NCBI GenBank assembly: GCA_030386295.1
Contig: JANQAO010000003.1
Span: 369,284-433,283, forward strand
DNA length: 64,000 bases
Origin: Candidatus Persebacteraceae bacterium Df01
GTDB lineage: Bacteria > Pseudomonadota > Gammaproteobacteria > Tethybacterales > Persebacteraceae
Direction of reading: 5' to 3'
The notes beneath the pieces were generated by a model. It had not been told where the DNA came from. It did no database searches and saw nothing but the letters and a program-made list of their open reading frames with translations. The first letter of the stretch is position 1. Each line of letters begins with the position of its first letter. This document shows, in pieces, positions 1 to 8,446 of this stretch. A program made the translations under genes and the position numbers.

Positions 1-324
1 CAACTGCCAACATCTCCACCGGCGACGGAATCCACAAACACACCTACCCCCCAAATTACCGCCCCTTCGAAAAATACCGTTGATAAAAATGTCGTACGGC
101 CCACACCGACACCACTTACTGCCAAATTACCTGCACCTAAGGCAGCACCCATTGCCCAACTGCCAACATCTCCACCGGCGACGGAATCCACAAACACACC
201 TACTCCCCAAATTACCGCCCCTTCGAAAAATACCGTTGATAAAAATGTCGCGCGGCCCACACCGACACCACTTACTGCCAAATTACCTGCACCTAAGGCA
301 GCACCCATTGCCCAACTGCCAACA
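1..324 (+). repeat. 156-bp in-frame tandem repeat, 2 copies plus a stub
   Basis: Copy 1 is 1-156, copy 2 is 157-312, and a 12-base stub follows at 313-324. By eye the two full copies differ at only three bases: one in the ACCTACC/ACCTACT stretch and two in GTCGTA/GTCGCG. The period is a multiple of three, so each unit adds exactly 52 residues to the encoded Pro/Thr-rich linker. More copies may lie upstream of the window. Confidence 0.95.
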
Positions 325-1059
325 CCTTCTGCTATTACCGCACCGACCACACCCGAAACTCCGACAACCGTTTATCCATTAAAAGCTCCCTCGACAACAG
401 TGTCAACCACCACCTCTTTATCCGCAAAAAATTGGAAAAAATTATTAAACTCCTCTGTTAACGACGTTACCGGTGTCGTTAAAAATGGCGCTTCTTCCGC
501 ATGGATTAACGCGCAAAACGTAGTAGAAAAAATCAGAGGCGGCCCCCCTGAAGGTATGCCTTTTTTGCCAGTGCCACCGCCGTCCACAGCGCCAGAAAAC
601 TGTGCCGGCCCCGAAGCCGAAATGTGGGAAAAAATCCGCCAAGGAGATTTGCGCATGGCGCAAGCCGGTAACGCAATCGGGCTACGCAAACGTAATCGTT
701 TCATTGACGACGCTCTGAATTGCTACACCAAAGCTCAGGGACACAAGACCAATGAAACCCTATATCTGAACTGGGGACTGGCATTTTTGGCCAAAGCACT
801 ACATGTGCCAGAAAAAAAACGTGACCCATTCTTCAATGCCGCAGTGGACAAGTTTTTAGCAGGCAACGTTATCAGCCCACACTATTTTGATTTTTCATTA
901 GCATCACTCTATGCCATTATCGGGCTCACGTCAGAGTGTCGTAAGTGGCTGGAAATAGCGCGTGAATCAAACCGCCTAGACGTAGAATCATTGCGACACG
1001 CACCAGATTTTGACAATATGCGGCAACAACCGTGGTTTAACAATTTTTTGAAGGATTAA
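1..1059 (+). CDS. Repeat-bearing TPR-like protein, 5' end outside window
   Basis: The frame is open from base 1 to the TAA at 1059, giving 352 visible residues; the N-terminus lies outside the window. Residues 1-108 are a Pro/Thr/Ala-rich low-complexity linker made of two 52-residue copies plus the first four residues (QLPT) of a third. After about residue 134 the protein becomes folded-looking, and its last ~150 residues (ETLYLNWGLAFLAKAL onward) have the helical-hairpin spacing of tetratricopeptide repeats. No enzymatic motif is visible. The Pro/Thr linker suggests an envelope protein whose TPR domain stands off from an N-terminal anchor, but the anchor is not in view. It sits 2 bp before nadE. 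Specific function unknown; the TPR call is from helix pattern only. Confidence 0.7.
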   Translation, partial: QLPTSPPATESTNTPTPQITAPSKNTVDKNVVRPTPTPLTAKLPAPKAAPIAQLPTSPPATESTNTPTPQITAPSKNTVDKNVARPTPTPLTAKLPAPKAAPIAQLPTPSAITAPTTPETPTTVYPLKAPSTTVSTTTSLSAKNWKKLLNSSVNDVTGVVKNGASSAWINAQNVVEKIRGGPPEGMPFLPVPPPSTAPENCAGPEAEMWEKIRQGDLRMAQAGNAIGLRKRNRFIDDALNCYTKAQGHKTNETLYLNWGLAFLAKALHVPEKKRDPFFNAAVDKFLAGNVISPHYFDFSLASLYAIIGLTSECRKWLEIARESNRLDVESLRHAPDFDNMRQQPWFNNFLKD

Positions 1060-1061
1060 TC

Positions 1062-2657
1062 ATGCAAACACCAACGGTGCTCATGGTGCAGCAAGACTTC
1101 GCGGTTGGGGATTTGACTGGCAACCAGAAAACATTGTTGGCATCCGCCCACCGTGCTCACCAAGCAGGAGCAGCCGTGCTACTGTCACCGGAATTATCAC
1201 TAACCGGCTACTGCCCCGAAGACATGCTGCACGATTCTTCCTTTCTAGCGGACACCAAGCGCGCATTACAAGAACTTATTGCCGTTGCTCCACCCATTTC
1301 AATAATAGTGGGATTGCCTTGGCAGGAAAACGGAAAACTTTTTAATGCTGCGGCGTTAATTCAAAACGGCAGATTGACCGGCGTATACAAAAAACGTAAT
1401 TTACCTAATTATTCGGTATTTGATGAGCGACGTTATTTTGACTCCGACAGTGCCAGTAAACCACTAGTATTTAGCGTTGACGAATGCACTTTTGCCATTC
1501 AAATATGTGCCGACATATGGGCATCATCAATGGCGGAACAAGCGGCGCAAGTACGTGCTGCTGGAGTCAATAATACGCTAGTACTCAATGGCTCGCCATT
1601 TTATCTAGGCAAGCTGGCAGTACGAGTGCAAGAGGCAAAAAACTTTGCAGCAGCAGCTAATTGTGGTGTGTTTTATTGCAATTGTGTTGGCGGGCAAGAC
1701 GAACTAATTTTTGATGGCGCTTCTTTTGCCATTAATGCGGGGGGCAAGATGCTGGCACAGTTTCCTATAATGAAGGCGCATGAAGGTAGCACTGGCGATT
1801 TTTTTCCGGTACAGAGCGACGAAGAAATGCTGTATGAAGCAATTGTTATGGGAGTGCGCGACTATGCCGCCAAAACTGGATTTAACGGTGTACTATTGGG
1901 TTTGTCAGGGGGAATTGATTCTGCGTTGGTAGCAGCTGTCGCAGCAGATGCGCTAGGCGAAAATAATGTACTGTCAGTCATGATGCCCTCACCGTTTACT
2001 TCGTCAGCAAGCAAAGAAGATGCAACCACTATTGCTCTCAATATTGGTTCGGAATTATTAAATATTCCCCTTGAGCCATTAATGGAATCAATTGATGCCG
2101 CCTTGCGCCCGCATTTGTACGCTCGTGACAACGATGTGACAATGGAAAATGTACAGGCGCGGTTACGCGGTCAATTGTTGATGGCGCTGTCCAACAATCG
2201 CAACCTCTTGCTGTTAACCACCGGTAACAAAAGCGAACTAGCTTGTGGGTACGCTACATTGTACGGTGATATGTGCGGCGGTTTTGCTCCACTTAAAGAT
2301 TTAAACAAAACGTGGGTATGGCGCCTAGCTCGCTGGCGCAATCAACAAAAAGAAACTATCCCACAACGAGTGATTAATCGGGCACCCAGTGCTGAACTTC
2401 GCGACAATCAAACCGACCAAGACTCGCTACCACCCTACGAAAAAATTGATGCGGCTATAGCTGCCCGGATGGAAAAGAATGCAACATCCGCAGACATTGC
2501 ACGGGATTTTGGTGATGATTTTTCTGCACAATTTTTTCGCCTACTACAAAATAGTGAATATAAACGGCGTCAGGCAGCACCAGGGCCAAAACTCACACCG
2601 TGTGCCTTTGGTCGCGACTGGCGCATGCCGATTGCCAATCGCTATCGGCATGATTGA
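1062..2657 (+). CDS. nadE: Glutamine-dependent NAD+ synthetase
   Basis: Catalyses the last step of NAD biosynthesis: deamido-NAD + ATP + glutamine to NAD, in the cytosol. The 531 residues match the two-domain form. An N-terminal nitrilase-type glutaminase carries the Glu-Lys-Cys triad: E44 in SPELSLTGY, Lys at about 110-111 in the YKKRNLPNY stretch, and C149 in QICADIW. The C-terminal synthetase has the PP-loop SGGIDS at residues 282-287. The glutaminase domain means glutamine, not only free ammonia, can be the nitrogen donor. The start codon lies 2 bp after the upstream TPR gene, and the last 8 bp overlap tsaE, so the genes are probably co-transcribed. Confidence 0.97.
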   Translation: MQTPTVLMVQQDFAVGDLTGNQKTLLASAHRAHQAGAAVLLSPELSLTGYCPEDMLHDSSFLADTKRALQELIAVAPPISIIVGLPWQENGKLFNAAALIQNGRLTGVYKKRNLPNYSVFDERRYFDSDSASKPLVFSVDECTFAIQICADIWASSMAEQAAQVRAAGVNNTLVLNGSPFYLGKLAVRVQEAKNFAAAANCGVFYCNCVGGQDELIFDGASFAINAGGKMLAQFPIMKAHEGSTGDFFPVQSDEEMLYEAIVMGVRDYAAKTGFNGVLLGLSGGIDSALVAAVAADALGENNVLSVMMPSPFTSSASKEDATTIALNIGSELLNIPLEPLMESIDAALRPHLYARDNDVTMENVQARLRGQLLMALSNNRNLLLLTTGNKSELACGYATLYGDMCGGFAPLKDLNKTWVWRLARWRNQQKETIPQRVINRAPSAELRDNQTDQDSLPPYEKIDAAIAARMEKNATSADIARDFGDDFSAQFFRLLQNSEYKRRQAAPGPKLTPCAFGRDWRMPIANRYRHD

Positions 2658-3102
2658 ATACATAACGGCTTCGCCGGCACAAACCGCCGCTACTGCCAAA
2701 AAATTGGCGCCTTTGTTGCCGCCGCCACCATTTGCCATTCATTTGCACGGCGAACTGGGCACAGGAAAAACATTGTGGGCACGCGCCTTAATTCAAGAAT
2801 TAGGCGGAATACGGGCACCCAGTCCCAGTTTTGCGCTGGTTTTTTCGTACCAGCTGTCAGCACTACCCGTACATCATCTAGATTTATTTCGCTTACCGCA
2901 AGGCACTATTTTGCCCGACGATTTGTGGGAAATATTACACGATGACGCGCTGTGCTTGGTGGAATGGCCAGAACGAGCGGAGGACTTGCCGCCACCGGAT
3001 GTACGATTGACTTTACAAACAAATAAAGATGAAACTCGGCGCCTGTTTTTTTGTGGCGACAGCGAAAAAGGAGAAACATGTTTACGCGCCTTCTCCTCTT
3101 AA
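2650..3102 (+). CDS. tsaE: tRNA threonylcarbamoyladenosine ATPase TsaE
   Basis: TsaE is the ATPase partner of TsaB and TsaD in making t6A at position 37 of ANN-decoding tRNAs. The open frame extends further upstream inside nadE, but the ATG at 2650 gives a normal-length 150-residue protein beginning MIEYITASPAQT and overlapping nadE by 8 bp, so I chose it. The Walker A motif GELGTGKT lies at residues 34-41, and a LVEWPER element typical of the family lies near the C-terminus. The 3' end overlaps the amiC start. tsaE next to amiC and mutL is the common proteobacterial order. Confidence 0.95.
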   Translation: MIEYITASPAQTAATAKKLAPLLPPPPFAIHLHGELGTGKTLWARALIQELGGIRAPSPSFALVFSYQLSALPVHHLDLFRLPQGTILPDDLWEILHDDALCLVEWPERAEDLPPPDVRLTLQTNKDETRRLFFCGDSEKGETCLRAFSS

Positions 3103-4211
3103 TAACCGCGCTATCGCTGGCATTACCGACGGTAGCAAACAATTTACAGGCACGCTTTTGGCCAAATGCAGAAAAGGCGCGATTAGTTATTGAAACGCAG
3201 GCGGCAGTGGAATACAAAATTCTCAGTCTCAACAACCCGCCACGGCTAGTGCTAGATGTAAGCGACAAACGCCATGATGCCAATGAATTAAATCAGGTTA
3301 GCCTGCGCGACGCCGCTTATTTGAAAAAAATTCACACGGCCCGCTATACGACTGACACACTGCGCTTTGTATTCACGCTGGCAGAATCAGTGCAATATGA
3401 AGTGCGTGCCGTAGAACCAATAGGTGGTTATCAGCACCGATTGATTTTTGATATTATTCCAAAAAACCATCCCGACCCGCTGCTGGCGTTAATTCAATCA
3501 CTGGAGGCTACGGAAACTAAAACTCCGCCCTTTCGCTTAGTGATTGATCCTGGACATGGCGGTGAAGACCCCGGCGCCGTAAGCCCCAATCAGCATTACG
3601 AAAAAGACACCGTATTAGCCATTGCCCGCCAACTACGAGATGAAATTAACCGTCGCCCCGGTATGCAAGCTTTTCTCTCACGCGACAAAGATCGCTTTTT
3701 ACCACTAGCACAGCGAGTGCTGGTCGCCCATCGCTTGCAGGCCGACGCTTTCTTGTCATTACACGCCGACTCCGTCAAATCACCTAAAGCGCGCGGCTCC
3801 TCCGTCTTTGTGCTATCGCAGAAAGGAGCCAGTTCAACACTGGCCAAGCGACTAGCACAAAATGCAAATTTATCCGACCTCATCGGCGGCACCACAAATG
3901 ATCCACAAATCAATGCCGCCCTGCTGGCGTTTTCCAAAGACGGCAAGAAACGTGCTTCGCTACGGCTAGCAAAAGCAGTATTAAAAGAAATTGGTCAGAT
4001 TAATACACTGCACAAAAAAAATGTTGAGTCGGCAGGCTTTGCGGTTCTCAAATCACCCGCTATTCCCTCAATTTTGGTGGAAACGGCTTTTATTAGCAAT
4101 CCGCAAGAGGAAAAAAAATTGCTTAGCAAATCATTTCAAAAACAAATGGCTACCGCTATTGCCAATGGTGTAGAAAAATACAAAACCCTATATCATGTGC
4201 CAGATTTATGA
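3078..4211 (+). CDS. amiC: N-acetylmuramoyl-L-alanine amidase (AmiC type)
   Basis: Periplasmic Zn amidase that cleaves the amide bond between N-acetylmuramate and L-Ala, needed for daughter-cell separation. I chose the ATG at 3078 because a GGAG box sits 6 bp upstream and the product then begins with a clean signal peptide (MFTRLLLLITALSLALP, cut near VANN). After it come an AMIN-type beta domain (about residues 25-130) and an Amidase_3 catalytic domain with the zinc-site motif DPGHGGEDPGA, a SLHAD motif and the catalytic ILVETAFISN stretch near the C-terminus. Length is 377 aa. It overlaps tsaE upstream and shares an ATGA with mutL downstream. Confidence 0.94.
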   Translation: MFTRLLLLITALSLALPTVANNLQARFWPNAEKARLVIETQAAVEYKILSLNNPPRLVLDVSDKRHDANELNQVSLRDAAYLKKIHTARYTTDTLRFVFTLAESVQYEVRAVEPIGGYQHRLIFDIIPKNHPDPLLALIQSLEATETKTPPFRLVIDPGHGGEDPGAVSPNQHYEKDTVLAIARQLRDEINRRPGMQAFLSRDKDRFLPLAQRVLVAHRLQADAFLSLHADSVKSPKARGSSVFVLSQKGASSTLAKRLAQNANLSDLIGGTTNDPQINAALLAFSKDGKKRASLRLAKAVLKEIGQINTLHKKNVESAGFAVLKSPAIPSILVETAFISNPQEEKKLLSKSFQKQMATAIANGVEKYKTLYHVPDL

Positions 4212-5989
4212 AACAGCGAATTAAACAACTCTCTCCAGAAGTTGCCAACCAAGTAGCAGCGGGCGAAGTAATCGAACGGCCAGCAGCAGCACTTAAAGAA
4301 TTAATAGAAAACTCTCTGGATGCCGATGCCACATCGATAGAAATTATCATTGTCGGCGGCGGTGCCGATATGCTGGAAGTGCAAGACGACGGCATCGGAA
4401 TTGTTGTGGATGACCTACCGCGCACGCTATTTCGCCACGCCACCAGCAAAATTGAAACAGTAGAGGATTTTTTATCCATTAATACTTACGGTTTTCGTGG
4501 AGAAGCGCTGGCGAGTCTTGCCGCTGTATCAGATTTTTCCATCGCGAGCCGTGCCGCCGATGACGATCATGGGTATATTTTTTCGCCAGCTATAGTATCT
4601 CCCCGACCGCAACCAATGGCTGTTGGCACAATCGTCACCGCTCGAGGATTATTCGCCAATTTGCCGGCGCGACGTCGTTTTTTGCGCACTGCCAGCACCG
4701 AAGGTGCGCACTGCGCCAATACTGCCATCATTGCTGCGCTAGCAGCATATACAACTGCATTTAAAGTGACGAGCAATGGTCGTGAACGCCTGAATTTACC
4801 AGTGGCAACTGACGGCGGAGAAAGATTAGAAAAATTATTTCCACGGTTACAAGGGTATACGCTACCAGTACACGATGCTGCTAGCGCGTTAACGCTGAAT
4901 GGACATGTTTTTTCACCAACACTTGGTGCAACTGGAAAAAGTATTGGTCAATTTTTATATGTTAACGGGCGTTTTGTACGCGACCGACTTCTACGGCGTG
5001 CCGTTTCCGATGCCTTGCGCAGCATGTCGCACGATGGTGAACCGGGATACGCACTGTTTCTAACCTTGCCGACCGAAGCGGTGGATGTCAATACGCATCC
5101 CGCTAAATTAGAAGTTCGCTTTATTGAGCCACGTGCAGTTTTTGAATTCGTTCGCCGTGCTGTTGATAAAGCTCTCGCTATACCACTGGGAGTACCACTA
5201 AGTGCTCCAAATAATAATTCGCGGGCCACGACGATAACGCAGTCCGCTACACCATTTTCTACCGCTTCCACTCTCTCCACAACGCGCTTGCCAACTACAC
5301 CACAACCGCAAGCAGGCAGCAATAAAGAAGCTGTAGAAGCTTGGCGACGTATGTTTAACGAAGCGAAAATAGCAGCGCCGGCACTACCCACCACGGCACT
5401 GTTTGGAGAAGAACCGCTGGGACGAGCACTAGGACAATTGCACAACATTTATATCATCGCCGAAAATAACAACGGCTTAGTCGTGGTGGACATGCACGCC
5501 GCGCACGAACGCATTTTGTATGAAGACTTAAAAACCGCTTATGACAATGGCAAACTTATAATGCAGCCATTATTGGCGCCAGTATGTGTGCCACTCTCAC
5601 CAGTGCAAGCGGCAACACTAGCCGAATTTGCTGGAGAATTGGTAGGCATCACGGCAACACCGACTGACAACGACGACGGTAACGTCTCGGCGGTGGCGTC
5701 CATTATCGCTGGGCGCGCCGACCCTGCAACGCTATTGGTAGAAATGCTTGATGCTGTCTCCCAAGATACTGCCGCAGGAGAAACTCGTTCGGCACGCGAC
5801 AGCATTTTGTCTTCGGCGGCCTGCCACGCTGCGGTACGCGCCAACCACCATCTAAATATAGACGAAATGAATGCACTACTACGACGCATGGAAATAACAG
5901 AACGTTCCGGCTCCTGTAATCACGGCCGTCCTTGCTGGCAACAAATTGAACGCGGTTATTTTGACCGCATTTTTCGCCGCGGGCAATGA
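4208..5989 (+). CDS. mutL: DNA mismatch repair protein MutL, endonuclease-type C-terminus
   Basis: Links MutS mismatch recognition to strand removal. The N-terminal GHKL ATPase shows ELIENSLDA, DDGIG and YGFRGEALASL. A Ser/Thr/Pro-rich linker (about residues 335-380) precedes the dimerisation domain. That domain keeps metal-dependent endonuclease signatures absent from E. coli MutL: D428-M-H-A with E434 and E439 (family DQHAxxExxxxE, here Q to M), ACHAAVRA around C539, and CNHGRP at C570. This suggests a nicking MutL of the MutH-independent kind. The ATG shares ATGA with the amiC stop, and the end overlaps miaA in the same way. Length is 593 aa. Confidence 0.96.
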   Translation: MKQRIKQLSPEVANQVAAGEVIERPAAALKELIENSLDADATSIEIIIVGGGADMLEVQDDGIGIVVDDLPRTLFRHATSKIETVEDFLSINTYGFRGEALASLAAVSDFSIASRAADDDHGYIFSPAIVSPRPQPMAVGTIVTARGLFANLPARRRFLRTASTEGAHCANTAIIAALAAYTTAFKVTSNGRERLNLPVATDGGERLEKLFPRLQGYTLPVHDAASALTLNGHVFSPTLGATGKSIGQFLYVNGRFVRDRLLRRAVSDALRSMSHDGEPGYALFLTLPTEAVDVNTHPAKLEVRFIEPRAVFEFVRRAVDKALAIPLGVPLSAPNNNSRATTITQSATPFSTASTLSTTRLPTTPQPQAGSNKEAVEAWRRMFNEAKIAAPALPTTALFGEEPLGRALGQLHNIYIIAENNNGLVVVDMHAAHERILYEDLKTAYDNGKLIMQPLLAPVCVPLSPVQAATLAEFAGELVGITATPTDNDDGNVSAVASIIAGRADPATLLVEMLDAVSQDTAAGETRSARDSILSSAACHAAVRANHHLNIDEMNALLRRMEITERSGSCNHGRPCWQQIERGYFDRIFRRGQ

Positions 5990-6927
5990 CGTTGTCGGCA
6001 CTGGCAATCGCCGGTCCTACTGCTTGCGGGAAAAGCGACATAGCGCTGCAAGTGGCTACAGCAACAAACGGAGAAATCGTCAACGTTGATTCAGGATCTG
6101 TCTATTGCGATATGGATATTGGTACTGCCAAACCAACACCAGTAATGCGCGCTGCTGTGCGACACCATTTGCTAGATGTCTGTCCACCAAATGAATCGTT
6201 TGATGCCGGAAAATTTTGTCGTTTAGCTACCAAAGCAATTCGTGACATTCAAGCACGCGGGAAATTGCCGATTTTGACTGGCGGTACGATGATGTATTTT
6301 CGTGCATTAACTGCAGGACTGCATCAATTGCCACCCTCCCCTCCAGCAGTACGCCAAGCAATACAAAAAGATTGGCACACGATGGGAGCTGCAGCTATAT
6401 ACCAGCGTCTGAAGGCACTAGATGCGACAACAGCGGCACGGTTGGCACTAACGGATAAGCAGCGCATCACACGAGCGCTGGAGATTGTTACCGCCACCGG
6501 CAAGCCACTATCAGCGTGGTTAGCCGATGATAAACCAGTGCCGCAGTTAGATGCGCGATTTGTTTTACTCATTCCATCCGACCGCAAACAATTGCGCCAG
6601 CGTATTGCTACGAGGCTAGAGAAAATGTTCACTGGGGGGTTAGTAGAAGAAACGCAGCAATTAATTGAACGCTGGAAGTTATTACCAACAGCACCGCCAC
6701 TGCGTTTAGCAGGATATTGCCAAGCAGCAGCTTTTTTACGTGGGGAAATAAATAACAACACCATGCGCGACAAGGCATATTACGCCACCTGCCAATTAGC
6801 AAAACGTCAATTAACTTGGCTACGGCACTGGCCAAATACGCCGACAACAGTAGACCCTTTTTCTGGCTGCGCATCGGCGCGCTTGATGCAACTGACAACA
6901 ACAATTACGAAAACACCAAAAACCTAA
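5986..6927 (+). CDS. miaA: tRNA dimethylallyltransferase
   Basis: Transfers a dimethylallyl group from DMAPP to N6 of A37 in UNN-decoding tRNAs, the first step of ms2i6A. The P-loop GPTACGKS is at residues 10-17, followed by NVDSGSVYCDMDIGTAKP (normally DSxQVYRxMDIGTAKP), the TGGTMMYFRAL element and a C-terminal LAGYCQAAAFLRG stretch matching the family's GYRQ motif region. Length is 313 aa, normal. The ATG overlaps the mutL stop. Its substrate DMAPP comes from the DXP pathway, one gene of which (dxr) lies 2.3 kb downstream. No hfq follows, unlike in enterics. Confidence 0.94.
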   Translation: MTLSALAIAGPTACGKSDIALQVATATNGEIVNVDSGSVYCDMDIGTAKPTPVMRAAVRHHLLDVCPPNESFDAGKFCRLATKAIRDIQARGKLPILTGGTMMYFRALTAGLHQLPPSPPAVRQAIQKDWHTMGAAAIYQRLKALDATTAARLALTDKQRITRALEIVTATGKPLSAWLADDKPVPQLDARFVLLIPSDRKQLRQRIATRLEKMFTGGLVEETQQLIERWKLLPTAPPLRLAGYCQAAAFLRGEINNNTMRDKAYYATCQLAKRQLTWLRHWPNTPTTVDPFSGCASARLMQLTTTITKTPKT

Positions 6928-7041
6928 CAAAGCCATAGTGACGCCCCAGCAATGTTGAAAGTAATACGAATAAAAATATTCACGGCGGTACATGCAGCGC
7001 CTCTTATTTGCTTTTTTATAACCCCAAAAGGCGTTACGGCT

Positions 7042-7069
7042 TTGTAAGCAGATGAGTTCAGAGTAAAAT
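7042..7069 (+). promoter_or_regulatory. Sigma70-like promoter of tRNA-Arg/frr
   Basis: A TTGTAA hexamer at 7042-7047, a 16-bp spacer, and TAAAAT at 7064-7069. The -10 ends 9 bp before the first base of the tRNA, the expected distance for a tRNA promoter. The same TTGTAA -35 hexamer precedes the tRNA-Ala/Glu pair at 33.4 kb. Confidence 0.65.
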
Positions 7070-7078
7070 CGTTTTTAA

Positions 7079-7155
7079 GCGCCCGTAGCTCAGTTGGATA
7101 GAGCGCCAGGCTACGAACCTGGAGGTCATGAGTTCGAATCTTGTCGGGCGCGCCA
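7079..7155 (+). tRNA. tRNA-Arg(ACG)
   Basis: A 77-nt cloverleaf with acceptor arms GCGCCCG (7079-7085) and CGGGCGC (7145-7151), discriminator G and genomically encoded CCA at 7153-7155. The anticodon loop CTACGAA gives ACG; the A34 is presumably edited to inosine by TadA, as is usual in bacteria. The D arm has AGCTCAGTTGGATAGAGC and the T loop TTCGAAT. It lies 24 bp upstream of frr and is likely to share its promoter. Confidence 0.97.
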
Positions 7156-7179
7156 TTTATTTTACTTTGGAGTAGTGCA

Positions 7180-7731
7180 ATGAGCGTGGAAGACGATATT
7201 AAGAAACGCATGCAAAAAACATTGGACGCCTTGCGCACCGATTTGGCAAAAATGCGCAGTGGTCGAGCACATTTGGGATTGTTGGATGCCGTTGTCGTTT
7301 CCTGCTACGGTGCGGAAATGCCGCTTGCACAAACAGCAACCGTGACCGTGGCCGATGCGCGTACACTGATGGTATCGCCATGGGACCAAAGCAACGCTGC
7401 TGCTATTGAAAAAGCCATTCGTGATTCAGACTTGGGAGTTAATCCCGCATCTGGCGGTTCTGGTATTCGCGTTACGTTACCACTGTTGTCGGAAGAACGC
7501 CGCCACGACATGGTCAAAATTATCAGCCGCGAAGGTGAAACTGCCCGCATTGCCGTGCGTAATATCCGCCGTGACGCACTGGCGGATATTAAATCTCAAG
7601 TTAAAGAAAGCGCATTAAGCGAAGATGAGGGCAGACGGTTAGAGCAATTAATGCAAAAAATAACTGACGCCAGCATTAGCGAGGCTGATGCCATGATTGA
7701 AGAAAAGAAACAAGAATTAATGACCGTCTAA
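7180..7731 (+). CDS. frr: Ribosome recycling factor
   Basis: With EF-G it splits post-termination ribosomes. The ATG at 7180 is chosen over the longer open frame because that frame runs through the tRNA. A GGAG box stands 7 bp upstream, and the product starts MSVEDDIKKRMQKTLDALRT like other RRFs. Length is 183 aa (family about 185), ending in the C-terminal helix with ITDASISEADAM. It is followed 1 bp later by the GTG of uppS. The usual tsf and pyrH genes, which precede frr in most proteobacteria, are absent here; instead a tRNA gene precedes it. Confidence 0.96.
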   Translation: MSVEDDIKKRMQKTLDALRTDLAKMRSGRAHLGLLDAVVVSCYGAEMPLAQTATVTVADARTLMVSPWDQSNAAAIEKAIRDSDLGVNPASGGSGIRVTLPLLSEERRHDMVKIISREGETARIAVRNIRRDALADIKSQVKESALSEDEGRRLEQLMQKITDASISEADAMIEEKKQELMTV

Positions 7732-7732
7732 A

Positions 7733-8446
7733 GTGGGTACACCACTTGACAGTTCTGCTGCCGCATTACGACATATCGCGGTCATTATGGACGGCAATGG
7801 ACGTTGGGCAAAACAACGCCACCTGCCACGTTACGAAGGACATCGTCGCGGCTTGCAAGTTGCTCGAGCTATGGTGCGAGCTTGTGCCGAACGTCACATT
7901 CCTTACCTCACCTTGTTTGCATTTAGCAGTGAAAACTGGCGGCGACCAGCCGTGGAAATTAACGCACTGCTAACCTTATTTGGTGAGGCTGCTACATTAT
8001 TAAGTGAAGAAATGGTAAACAATGGCGTGCGCGTAGTATTTATTGGTGAGCGGACACGGTTTCCCGTCAAATTACAACGCACCATGACGAATATGGAAAC
8101 CGTAACCGCCGGAGGCAAAACGTTAAATTTGACGATTGCGGTCAGTTATAGCGGTCGCTGGGATATTGTCCAAGCAGCGGCGGCTATCGCCAGTAACGGT
8201 GGTGATTTCACCGAAGATAATTTCAACCTTCACCTTGCCACCACCGATGCACCACCCGTGGATTTGCTAATTCGCACCGGCAATGAACAGCGAATTAGCA
8301 ATTTCATGTTGTGGCAAGCTGCTTATGCCGAACTATATTTTTCGGAAAAACTGTGGCCCGACTTTGAAAAAACTGATTTTTATTCGGCGATAGATGATTT
8401 TTCCGGACGCGAACGACGCTTCGGCGATGTGGGTAAAGCATGTTAA
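7733..8446 (+). CDS. uppS: Undecaprenyl diphosphate synthase
   Basis: Cis-prenyltransferase that makes the C55 lipid carrier for peptidoglycan and O-antigen. The catalytic HIAVIMDGNGRWA motif includes D20, followed by GHRRG. The C-terminal FPP/IPP-binding segment reads LIRTGNEQRISNFMLWQAAY, with the conserved arginines. It uses a GTG start 1 bp after the frr stop and overlaps cdsA by 7 bp. Length is 237 aa, at the short end of the normal range. It feeds the lipid II and lipid A-linked processes encoded by its neighbours. Confidence 0.96.
   Translation: MGTPLDSSAAALRHIAVIMDGNGRWAKQRHLPRYEGHRRGLQVARAMVRACAERHIPYLTLFAFSSENWRRPAVEINALLTLFGEAATLLSEEMVNNGVRVVFIGERTRFPVKLQRTMTNMETVTAGGKTLNLTIAVSYSGRWDIVQAAAAIASNGGDFTEDNFNLHLATTDAPPVDLLIRTGNEQRISNFMLWQAAYAELYFSEKLWPDFEKTDFYSAIDDFSGRERRFGDVGKAC

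Noticed and set aside
80-382. 100-aa His/Pro-rich ORF at the left edge
   Set aside because: It is an alternative frame of the 156-bp repeats; the TPR-protein frame is open throughout and continues into a folded domain.
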